NCBI GenBank assembly: GCA_964020975.1
Contig: OZ026623.1
Coordinates: 74,678,785 to 74,742,784 of the forward strand
Direction: 5' to 3'
DNA from: Hermodice carunculata
Taxonomy: Eukaryota; Annelida; Polychaeta; Eunicida; Amphinomidae
Length of the DNA: 64,000 bases
The translations under genes were made by a program, and so were the position numbers. The notes under the pieces are model-generated. The model worked only from the letters and a program-made list of their open reading frames with translations, was not told the DNA's origin and did no database searches. This document shows, piece after piece, positions 48,111 through 59,080 of the stretch. The first letter of the stretch is position 1. Each line of letters opens with the position of its first letter.

Positions 48111-51100
48111 GGCGTCTGAGTGTGGACCTAACTGCAGATGCACAAGTTGTATATAAAAGCACCAAAGGACACATTATTTAATTTTTCTTATTTTATCATG
48201 CTTGCACAGCAAGAATGATTTTAGTTTTAAAGAAACACAACAAACTTGGTCATAATTTTGAACAATTCCAGTTAGGCATTCCGGGTAAAAATTTAAAAAT
48301 CGACAAAGCACACTTACAATCATAAAACGTTAATGCAAAATTCCAGCACCACCTCCTGAACAAATTGGGGTTAGGCTCTCACCAGAAATGTCTTAAGGCA
48401 ATTTTGAGGTGATTGTGCAAACCGTTTTTGAGAAGACATTTTAAGAATATGACAATAAATAATAACTCGAGGACTAAAATTTTAAACTCCTTTGTAGAAA
48501 TTCAGCCAAGGTACATTCCCGCCAAGTGTGAAGAAATAGTTTTGCGTAAAAAAAATCGAAATTTGAATTGTTGGTGGACGCCAGATGGACAGACGATGAC
48601 AGACTACAGTAAATCGTATAAGTGAAGCTGCATGACAGGTCTGCTGAGCTAATATTTAACGTGTGAGAAGTGGCAGCCTGCTCTATGGGTGGCCAGAGCT
48701 TTTTTCGGCAATTTGAAACAGGTTGAAAACTCGTTAGAGAAGAAATATTGCGATTCTGCAAACAGAAAGCAAACAGCACAGGTTTTAAACATTCAGTGAA
48801 CACTAGAGGGCAAAAAAAAAAATGAAGGATACTTGACTCCTGCCAATCTTATATCTCTGCCACCACCAGGTATTAAGAAGATTTGACTGACAAACTTGGA
48901 GAAAAAAATATAAATTTGAAATTACCATAAACATGCCCGTTGGTATCAACATGGAAGTATCCAGGAATTGGTCAGTGCACAAATTGGAACACACACACAC
49001 ACACACACACAAAGGAAAAAAAACCTGGAGCATCACCAGTCTCCATGAATGTTACATTTCTCTTTAAATTTACCCCCACTGCCCAGAAGATACTACAAGA
49101 AAAATTCAAAGGTTGGTAGAATTTGTATGGACCCCTTAAGATTACAACTGATGGTAGACAAGAGAACTAAACTGCACATGAACTGGGACTTATGTACTGT
49201 AAATAGGAATTCATAGCGTGCATAATGACTGTTCCAAGCAGATGTACACTACATTGTGCATTCTATAGCCAAGCCACTCTGTCAATAAAAGGTACAAGAC
49301 TTAACTTCCATCACGCTTTATCCAAATACATACAGAGTTTCAATATACTAATGAAGTTGTTATAATTTTGCCTTTCTATGCCACCCATTTCATGGCAACT
49401 GAAACTTTCACACGGAGCTCAGGGCCATGTCACTGCATCAGCACTCACTTTGTGTGCAATAAGGTCATGTTGTCGAGGATTCGGATAGTGACGGACGTTT
49501 TCCATTGCTTGTGCCGGGTGTGTAAAAAAATACCCATTCGAGGTTGCATCATATTGGTGCTTCAGAAAGTTCGTGTGTTCAGCTGTCACAACATCATCAG
49601 GCATATGCTCAGGCGCTTGCTTAAATAATAAGGAATACATACATGTTTGGTTGCAGAATATTTGGATTAGGTACATGGATTTTTGCACGACTTGTCATCG
49701 TAAAATCACGTGTCCAGGAACATGAATTGACGTGCCTTTTGCATATGCTATACGCACATACTGCTCGGCCACCTTGATGATTTTGATGCGTGCCTGCACA
49801 TGAGGTAAATATAAAATGAGAGTGGCTAATCATGTGCTGCTGCAACATAATCAAATCAGGTATTTGTCAAAATTCGTTTTGAGCACATCAACTTACAATA
49901 CCTTAAAATGTGCATAAACAAAGCATGCAAATTTGAAATTACTGTAAAATAATAGAAAATAAAACATTCACGGTGGTACCGGTCTCAAGAAAAAACATAG
50001 TGGGAACTTTAGTAATGACGCTTGTGTGCTAATATCACGCTTGATAACTCCACATAATGTTAAAATCAGTATCTGCGGAAAACGACCGAAGAGTCTCAAT
50101 AATTCTATACCACAAACCTACTGCACTGTTCCAAGACAATTGTATGTGTGTCAAACAATAATCTCAGCTCCGTAACTAGGCTGCCATATGAGTTAAAATC
50201 TTTAAGGTTCTGTTCATCCTGTAAACTACTCATTGGTGTCGAACATACCAATCAACGAGCATGTGTAAAATTTGATGTTATAGTTTAAAACAAATGGAAT
50301 AAGCTGGGTCCTGGTTAAAGTGAAAGATATTCTTTCAAAATATGAAAGTTGCCAACAATGATTTTATATCTGGGCCAGTGCTCCCTATTCAGCTAGGCGT
50401 ACCTTTCCTAAGTACAGACTACATTCGTCTAGACCACATGTGTCCTTTGGCTGGGTTGTGAGATTGTATAGGAGACCTACCTTTGCGCATTCCATTCCAA
50501 GTGAGCAAATATATGAACATGGTACTTTTGGATGGTACCTTTGTTAACGGACGTCTCTTTTCATGCTCAATAAAGCAATCTTTAAGTCTGAAATTAGGCC
50601 ATCATATGGATTTTTCTGTTGCTTGAAAGATTTGGTCACTGGCATTGCCAAAGGCCTCTGAAGTTGACACCTGTGCAACATGAAACCTAAATGCTTGTGT
50701 AAAGTGTTAATACAAAATGGCAATACTGAAAAAGAATTAGTTTTTCATTGGCTCAATCATAATTGATACCTTTTTAGTTTTTCAGCATTTCTATGTGTGA
50801 TCATTTCCTTTTTATAGTGTAAAGTGAAAAGAAAGCTTCGTAATTTCCTGATACGTTGAAGTCAATAATCTGGAGTGGCGAAATTATCTGTTTAAATTAT
50901 GTGTTTTGTGTTTCATTGGAACATTATCTTTACCAATAGGTCTTTTTGGAGATACATGCACAAATACTCCCAAAATCGAATTTGCAAACCGAAAACAGGT
51001 GCTGCTTGTATGCGCAACATCATGTAGGAACATGCCACATGCAACATATTGAGTGACTAAAACCACTAGAAGAATGCCCACATTTTTTTTTCATGGAGAC

Positions 51101-51309
51101 TGCACTCTTCCAAAAAACAGAAAAAAATGAATTTCCATGTAAGGATGCCCATCAATAAAATATTTTTGTGCACAAAATCTATTTTCTTCTTCACCAGCTT
51201 ATCAGTACTTACCCTGTTAAAACAGAGTGTCTTCAACTAATGAACAGACGGTCACGCACAAATAAGCAAAAACAACTAATTTCAAACAGGGTTTAGCTTC
51301 TAAATTCGC
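48111..51309. other. No gene recognised; (CA)n at 48989-49011
   Basis: About 3.2 kb without recognisable exons. Near 48400-48640 the sequence ends in GGACGCCAGATGGACAGACG, like the tails of common invertebrate dispersed repeats. A 109-codon frame on the minus strand (48474-48803) overlaps this and looks like chance. Confidence 0.45.
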
Positions 51310-52030
51310 AAGTTTATTGCAATGGACACATTCTGCAAATCAGTATTGCATGTAGCCTCCTTGAGCTTGTACACGTGCAATGCTTCTTCTACGCACACTG
51401 CAATGCAGACTATTGAGGGGTCTCTCGAATTGTGACCAAAGCAGTCTTTCAGTCAAGAAATATGCCTCCCCAAATCATCAATCCCCTGGCACCAAAGAAC
51501 AGAGTCTGTTGCACTCCATACTGTATAAACCACTCCCCCAAGTGCTGCCAGACACGCTGTTTTCTATCTGTGGCATGCAACTGAGACACTGACTCATCTA
51601 CAAAGGGGACATGTCACCATTCATCTCGGGTCCAATGGCAGTGCTCCCAGCCCCAATGCAATCTTTCCTTCTTGTTGCGAGGCTGCAGTTTTGGGCACCC
51701 GAGTGGACTATGTGCAGGTATGTCACAACCGTGGAGTCGGTTGTGGACTGTTTCTTCAGATATTCTCAGGTTTGACGTTTGTTGACCATGCGTCTTCACA
51801 TCTGTCAATGAAAAAATCTGTTTCTAAGCACATTGGTGTGAATGAAATTGCCTTTAACGGGGGTTGTTACTCTTGGACTTACAACCCTGGGCCGCTCTTT
51901 AAAGGCACCCAGCTTCCTGTATCTTGACAGGGTATGGCACATGTTGCTCTGGGAAATATGCACCACATGTGCAGCTTCTTACTGGCTCACTGCACCTTGC
52001 ACCACCCAATAGCTCCAGTGTGCCTTATTG
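51310..52030 (-). pseudogene. Tc1-like transposase relic
   Basis: The minus strand reads, in order, a helix-turn-helix-like part (VHISQSNMCHTLSRY, KLGAFKERPRVVSPRVTT), then ISEETVHNRLHG and RLHWGWEHCHWTRDEW. FVDESVSQL follows (the second-D region, normally DESRF), then RGLMIWGGIF. From there it jumps to RRRSIARVQAQGGYMQY, the usual Tc1 C-terminus. The part with the third catalytic residue (DLNPIE region) is missing, an internal deletion of roughly 90 residues. An in-frame stop follows DEW, and the frame changes after WGGIF. Tc1 transposases are normally about 340 residues. Inverted ends were not found. The copy is dead and old. Confidence 0.85.
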
Positions 52031-52790
52031 ATGACAAGTTTTGTTGTGGTCGAGGCATGGCTGCAGGTCATATGAACCTTTCCTGTTCTTTTGATCAATT
52101 TATTCATTTTCTGTGCACATTTATCAGGACAGAATTTTCTGGACATAGTGTAACAGGTAGGCAAAATCTAGTTTTGCTCACACTTTGGGAAGTAGCATCT
52201 TAAATCAAGGGCCAAGAGGTGGTCAGGAGCACTGATACACAAGTGCACGTTCTTACGAGGTGGACTGTGAATTCCACAGTGTGAATCTAATATTTGCTTT
52301 GGTCTCTAGAGTACGCCAAGGGTGGAATAAAATGGTTAAATGCCCCTGACTGTTCCATAAATTGTTTAATTTAATGTATTCGCTACATAGTACGTGCTTT
52401 GTTAAACCACACATGGAATACCACATTATCTATGGCCATACGCAAACTTTTTTGGAAGATTATTCATGAACGTGTCATCATAAAAGGAAACGAATTGAGT
52501 GGTCAGTGACCTCGCATGCACTACCTGTACACAATGCATAGTACTCTGCTGGAGATTCAATAGCTGGTGGATAATGAATTCTATACCAGATATGATTTGA
52601 TATTTGCCCATGGAATTTGTTTGTCCAATGTAACGTCGGCGGTCAGAGATCACTAGTCAGCTACCAACTCTCTCCCTTTTAATCCGCTCAGATGCGAACC
52701 ATACAGTCTTTAAACCATTAAGCATGTCAAGTGAGATTCTCTGTCCTAAAGTAAAGTAAATCGAAATGCTGCTAAAATTTGAGTTATTTT
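52031..52790. other. No gene recognised
   Basis: May include the 5' flank of the Tc1 relic. Nothing else recognised. Confidence 0.45.
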
Positions 52791-52798
52791 GAAAGCAA

Positions 52799-53140
52799 AT
52801 GCACAAGCATCATGAAGCTGGCTTTCGATGTTTTCGAGCGGATTGTGCAAGTTTCTGTTATGGAACAACTGATAGACATAAATCACTTTTTGGAAGACTT
52901 ATCAAACAGGGGATTTCTAAAATAAAATTGAAAAAGGTTTTTCTTAACTTCAAAGATAAATATCAACATGTTCTACAGAAATATCATGTTGATTTATATG
53001 AACGTATTAATAACGTATTTTCTAAGTGTCAGTAAAACGCATAGAAATATGTTTATGTATTGTAATGTTGTGGCTGAGATTGTTTTACCTTGAGCTTGAT
53101 CAAACTTTCAATACTGGAAAATAAAATTTATTATTATTGC
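52799..53140 (+). mobile_element. LINE 3' end (RT C-terminus plus 3' UTR)
   Basis: A 78-codon frame (52799-53035) ends in LFGRLIKQGISKIKLKKVFL and KYHVDLYERI, like the C-terminal tail of RT proteins found in many invertebrate genomes. About 85 bp later come AATAAAATT and an (ATT)n tail at 53124-53140, a common LINE terminus. The rest of the element is absent, as expected of a 5'-truncated insertion. The family is uncertain. Confidence 0.5.
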
Positions 53141-54889
53141 AACAAGTATAATAAAATGAAATAAGGACCATCTAAGTTTTGAGGCATCATGTTGAACAAT
53201 ACAGACCTTCTATTTTCTTATCCTTTTGGATATATTGACAAAATGTAAGGAATACTTACTCAGCTGATATGAGTCATATTTTTATAACGAATTTTAGGCA
53301 TTTAGTGCAGTATTGTCAGTGAGAAAGGACCATAGAAGAACTTAACCATGTTTCATATTAAATATAATATTAGTGTCAAATTAGTTGTCCTGTGTTCACG
53401 TGAAGACCTTGTCTTGGTATTTAAATTCAAATTTTGACATGTTACGTAATTCTAATGTAAATATAGTAGTCTGACTTAAACTTCTTAATCGTCCTGTCAT
53501 TGTTTGGATGATGTCTGTGAACTATGGTCAGGTAATTACCTTTTATAAATGTACATTAACAGTAAGGGCTAAATTTGTTCTAGGCCTACTTTAAATGAAT
53601 GTGAGTGTTTTCCAAAGTGGGAGGATTGGGATCCGGTAGAACTGGTTTATCCCACTGCCAATATGTTGGTTACCTGTTCTAAGTCAGGTAGAGATAGTCT
53701 CATTCATTTAAATTTCATTACTGTTGGTCATGGATCCTTCCGACGATGAACACTAGAATGTCTATTTCGTAAATGATACTGGATCTGACAAGGTTAAACT
53801 GGTATTCGGTTTGGTCTCATCACTATCATTAAAAACTGTTGTTCACTTCTCTTTTCATGAAACTTTTCTTATATATTTAGCAACTATTTGAAAATTCAGG
53901 CATTTTCTGCACATATTACAGTGCAGTAAGTGTTCGAAGTGTAGTGAGCCTGATGTTGTTTTTAATAATTGTCTGATGAATATAGTTTTTGTTATTGTTA
54001 AGGTCATGTCAGGTTGGCTCAAAGTGTTTAATGTACTCTCTCTCTCTCCCTCGTATAAATAATTAGCATCTAAATCAGCTGACTGACAAGTTGAACTATG
54101 TCGGATAATCAATGAAAAAAATTAAAACTGTTAGAGGAAAACAATTATACTTACAGTTACCTTTAGCAATTTCAACATTCTTTCTCTTTCATTCTTTTCT
54201 TTCTTTCTTTCTTTCTTTTCATAAAATTTAATTCTTTTTCTGATAAAGGTAGTAGAATTTTACAATAATTAGGACTGTTTTATATTTTGACCTTTTGAAT
54301 TGTATAGAACCATGACTTAAATGTAAATTATGCTTGGCTGACTTGCAGATGACTTACAATGGCATACTACATTTTTGCATTCTAAATTATTACCTTAATG
54401 AATGACTTATTAGATGACTTGTTGGATTCTATGCTTTCTTAAACATTTAAATTTCCTTTCAAAAATACTTCTGGAAACCATACTTGAAATGAGACTGCTA
54501 TGCTTACAAATTTTGGCTATTGTATTGCAATTTCTGACTACGTTTTTATGGTTTGAGGCCTGATGTCATTGGCTTTTGGCTGATGTTTATATTTGAACCA
54601 ATGTACTTACTATATTTGCACATTCAAACACTTGTCCTTTTGAAATACTCTTAGTTTATCCCCTTTAAAACAACATCATGCCTTTAACTACATGCCTAAA
54701 ACACATCGAATTGTATAATCATGTTGTTTGGATTCTCATTTTAGATCTAGGGGGCTTTTCTGATGGATTGATGTTGGTGTTAGTGTCACTTTGTGGACTT
54801 ATATGGATGATGATCATTGTTGAGATGGTGGTTGCAACAAGTACCTTTTCAAGTACTGAATTGTACTGACATTTTCAACAAATTGGGGA
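53141..54889. other. No gene recognised; (CTTT)n near 54190-54220
   Basis: AT-rich with a CTTT-rich simple repeat. The word CAGCTGACTGACAAGTTGAAC near 54078 recalls the start of repeat A, but the similarity does not extend. Confidence 0.5.
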
Positions 54890-55045
54890 CCTGCTATTGC
54901 AAATTCTCTGATGTGCTGAAAATTTTGGTCCATTTTCATAAATTGTACGGTCCTATATGCGCATTAATGATGCACCTGTTCAAGCCAATTTACTGAAATA
55001 GGCCTACAATTTTAAACAAACGTTTTTGCACTCTGTCATGTTAAC
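54890..55045 (-). repeat. Dispersed repeat B, copy 3 (partial, reversed)
   Basis: The reverse complement matches 6600-6710: CATGACAGA.TGCAAAAA, TAGGCCTATT, AATTGGCTTGAACAGGTG and AGGACC, in order. Confidence 0.75.
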
Positions 55046-55248
55046 ACTAGACATGGCTTTTTCGACCCCATGGACCTTTGCACATACATTTTGGTCTCTT
55101 TTGGGCAAATACGAATATAAAAATGTTAAAATCAACTCTTGCAAAATGGATACTCTGTTAAAAACAGCACAAAACAAAACAAAACAATACACACACACCC
55201 CAAGAAACAAAAAACACAGCCAAATGTCGGTACAACTTCATAATGTAT

Positions 55249-55406
55249 GTTTTTATATCCCGTACTTTGTATCACATTAAGCTGAAAATCCATAAGATAT
55301 GGTTTTATATCCCGTACTTTGTATCACATTAAGCTGAAAATCCATAAGATATGGTTTTATATCCCGTACTTTGTATCACATTAAGCTGAAAATCCATAAG
55401 ATATGG
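55249..55406. repeat. 52-bp minisatellite, three near-perfect copies
   Basis: Units start TTTTATATCCCGTACTTTG at 55251, 55303 and 55355, exactly 52 bp apart, with essentially no differences. Such identity suggests recent amplification (or an assembly duplication). Confidence 0.95.
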
Positions 55407-56474
55407 TCCATGTGATCTACTTGTTTTACAATATCCCAAGGGTGAGACTGCTTTTTTTTTTCACATACATTCCATATCGTGAAAAAATATCATTCAACAG
55501 CTGAGCAGGCTTTAAACAGTGCAGTCCGTCAATAATAATGCAAGTAGAAATCAACAGCACACCATGTGCAGTATTCTCCCAGGAAATTCTTCTTTTCAGA
55601 GACCTTTAACATCAATTCAAAAACAGGTAGCTAGCGTCCCGTTTGGGGGAATGGGGGAGGGGGCAATATGTGCACTCCTGCCATCAGAGATAAGGCCAAT
55701 TTGACGGCCTGCTCCAGTTGAGCTCCATGGGTGTATACTTTTGAATGTTTGCTGGTACAACATTGCAAGGCAACGTGACCTACCAATTCTCTTCTTCACA
55801 AAACTAATTCCGTATAGTTATGTGAAAAAAGTCACCTTTCATTAACAGTTTGGCTGAAGCGACAGACGTTACAAAAATATACTTCATTTCTATGCTTGAC
55901 TGCTTTTCTTTTTTTTTTTTTTTTTTTTTTTGGTAGTTCAAATTTCACATTGAAACTGGACGCTTGACTACGGCAACGTCTGTTGTAATGTAGTAAAATC
56001 AAATGTTAAAAGTGAGACAAATTATCCTTTTTCTTTCTTAATGGACCGTTGGGGATAATTATAAAAAGTGAAGAGGTGCGAAGGCAGGGAAACAACTCGA
56101 TGGGAGGGGGGTCTTGGTTTGGCAGATTAAGGACTCGGGTAAATTTGTATATATATAGTCCAAATGTCCATTTTCAATATCTCTGCGAATAAATAGTGAT
56201 ACTATACTGCAATGGATTACACACAGAGCGTTCTGTACTGCCCAAATGTATGGGATATCAATGTTATGTGGACCTAGGAAAAGTGCAGAAAGGTGACATA
56301 GCTTGAGGTAACATGCACTCTAAATATCATGGGAATTATGCTCACCTTGGCATTTATAACCTACCACTTCCATTTTGAAATATAGAGGTAAGCTAGGCAT
56401 TTTGAACAAAATGGAAATTGTCCATATACAAACTCCAAACCTTATCTTGAATTTTTTTTTTTTTTATTTAATTT
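55407..56474. other. No gene recognised
   Basis: Includes a poly(T) tract at about 55908-55932 and a G-rich patch near 55645-55662. A 60-codon minus-strand frame at 55617-55799 matches nothing I know. Confidence 0.45.
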
Positions 56475-56700
56475 TTTTTACATTTTAGGAACTTAAGTGC
56501 CGTGCGTAATGTATAATGTATATATTGTTGTAAGTAACTTCAATGACAATAAATATGTTGAGTTGCCTATGCAAATGCGAAACCTTACCTTTAAACATCT
56601 TTGCTGCTTTTTAAGAACTTGAATGCTGTGCTAGATATAAAATAAATATTGTTGTAAGTGACTTGAATGAAAATAAATATGTTGAATCTTTATTCCCGAC
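56475..56700 (+). repeat. Tandem duplication of about 126 bp
   Basis: TTTTAGGAACTT at 56483 and TTTTAAGAACTT at 56609 start two diverged copies. Both contain ATATTGTTGTAAGT, ACTT.AATGA and AATAAATATGTTGA. Each ends with an AATAAA word, so the unit resembles a duplicated transcript or retroposon 3' end. Confidence 0.7.
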
Positions 56701-56947
56701 TGTATGGTGATTCCTGTTTGTGGATTTGTGGGAAAAACAAGCACACACACAGATATAGAATATGTTTATATGTGTATATATATATATATATAGCCTAAAA
56801 TGTCTGAAATGTGAACATTAAAACAGAATGATGCCAAAAGATAAATTTAAGTAGCAAAACAGGTAAGTCTAAAAATTGTAAATTATTGTAGCAAAACTTT
56901 CTAGGAATAATTAACTACTTTAAAGTTAAACTCACCTATTTTGTGAA

Positions 56948-56951
56948 AGAC

Positions 56952-56983
<32 letters not shown>

Positions 56984-57004
56984 TTGATATATACATATAT
57001 ATGT

Positions 57005-57043
<39 letters not shown>

Positions 57044-57046
57044 GTT
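56948..57046. repeat. Compound (AT)n / (AC)n microsatellites
   Basis: AT tract, spacer, then AC repeats and another AT tract. Confidence 0.95.
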
Positions 57047-58299
57047 AGGGCTCTGCTTGTGACTCACTTTAACACACAGCAAGAAAATATGTACTTTCCC
57101 TGACCGTTAGTTTCTAATATTAAGAACTTAGTAGTATAAGTAAACACTATAACATGAATTAAAACTGACTTCAAAGGTTGCTTCCGTTCGTGAGCACCAT
57201 ATAAAATATACGATTCGCATTAACCTTCATGAGTACTATCACGTCACATATTGTTGCAAACTTATGGCCCACATTATCTGCTTACAAACAAAAGTTCTCA
57301 GGAAATCGAATACACATATTTCATCTTTTATAAAGAGAATGAGCCAAAAACAGATATGTTAGTGAATTGTCAACGGGATAATGTGATATTGGCTGTTAGC
57401 ACCAACGTTTAGAATAAATTTTGAGGTATGGCAGTTTCTTTACTTGGAAGAGGACTGTCATTGGCAAAATCTACTGAATATATTCAGAAATACAAATTGA
57501 AATACAAGAATACTCATGAGCTGTAATTGATTAAAGTCCGTTTTCGAGCACACAGTAATTTACTCAGCCTTCTTTATAATTGAAATGTGACGCCTTTACT
57601 TGTTATTTATGTTTGCCAAAAGAATGTACAAATTCATTAACCTTCTGAGTGCCACAAATTGGATTGAATGAACAGCGCTTCTTGACGTACTTTGGGCAAG
57701 GAAAGCTGTTGATCTGAGGTATTAAATTCTGCACAAGTACAGCCATGCCAGGAGTATACGAAATGAAAGATCTTTTTACAAGGAACAAGTATCTGGTACA
57801 CCGAATACAATTTTCAAAGGAGGTCACTTCAGATACCCAGAAATGCATGATTCATCCACTCTTTGTCATATAAGAATTATCCGCAGCTAGATATTTTAGT
57901 GTTACTTATTACAACTTGTTTTAAAGAAATTGATATTTTCTAGCCTGGATACAGGAACGCACATGACGCTTTTCCTGGAAGTTGCTTCACATACTGCCAC
58001 GTGTATATATACTTCAGTATTTGTACATTTTTAGCAACTGTAGAAATGATTTTTATCGTGAATAAAAACAACAATGGGATAGAACAAAACTGTTAATTGA
58101 TATCTTTAAAATACTTTCACATGTTTTAGGACATACATATTTATGGGTATAAAATTTCCTTTTCAACTAAAGGGATGTTGTACTTTATCAGCTAAGTCAA
58201 TCTCGAAATATTTATAACAAAATTAAGAAACATATTCTTACAAAAAATAATAATAATTTGCAAGAGTTTCATGTCGGCGTTATGGTCAGTGCAAGCTAA
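57047..58299. other. No gene recognised
   Basis: No recognisable exon or repeat. Confidence 0.5.
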
Positions 58300-59080
58300 T
58301 AGTTAAATTGCTTCTCCTTGGAATTGGCTACATGGTTATGTCATGTGATTCAGCTTGTATTTCAGAAATGAAACGGGTTGATTGTCTGTGGAAACATAAA
58401 TTAGAAAGAGTTCAACTTGCAGCAGCTAGAGTTGGAACAGGTGCCTATAGACACGCGTCTAGCAGACTCGGCTATGCCGAAACTAAATGGGAAACCTTGC
58501 CTACAAGAAGATAAAAACAAAAACGTATTTATCTATATAGAATGCTAATCACACCACTCCTTGCACCAAAAAATGTCACCATCTGCAGAATTAGGTTATA
58601 ACATAAGGCATCCATTGAGCAGCCCAGTAATTAGATGTAAAACCAGCTTTTTTCCCATCAAAAATAATACTCTGGGATTTGCTACACTTTGACACACAAG
58701 CCTGTGCATCAGTCAATGTCTGTAAAAGGAAACTTAACAGGATTTAGAAAAAAAAACACCACGTTTCTATTATTGTGGCTTCCAACTTTGGCAAATTTCA
58801 GCACAAGCATCTACGCACAGAGTCCAATTCTCTTAATTGTCATCTGTTGAACCACAGGCTTGTTGGCAGCCCTAACTGTACTTGCCATCAGGGGCGTGAA
58901 ACAAAAAATACTTTCTGCTCGATTGTCCCAGGTATGTTTATGCCAGAACACAGCTCCGACAAGCATTTCCAAATACAATATCTGTAACAGTAACTAACAT
59001 GCTACTTGAATGTTCTTCAGCCTTACAGGAAGAATACAAACTTTTTTAAAGCAGTTAAAAGCTATATATTGTCAGCCTAA
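58300..59080 (+). mobile_element. LINE relic, C-terminal half of the RT protein
   Basis: One plus-strand frame gives LERVQLAAARVGTGAYRHA and YAETKWETLPTRR (58400-58510), the block after RT seen in many LINEs. A shifted frame gives YLYRML. Further right come FGKFQHKHLRTESNSLN and HRLVGSPNCTCHQGRETKNTF (58775-58930), the cysteine-rich tail. Frame changes and stops between them show decay. The RT core is missing, so it is 5'-truncated. CR1/Jockey-like, clade unresolved. Confidence 0.78.

Noticed and set aside
48474-48803. 109-codon minus-strand frame
   Set aside because: Overlaps DNA that looks like a dispersed repeat tail; no domain.
55249-55406. CRISPR-like direct repeats
   Set aside because: Units abut with no spacers and the DNA is clearly eukaryotic; it is a minisatellite.
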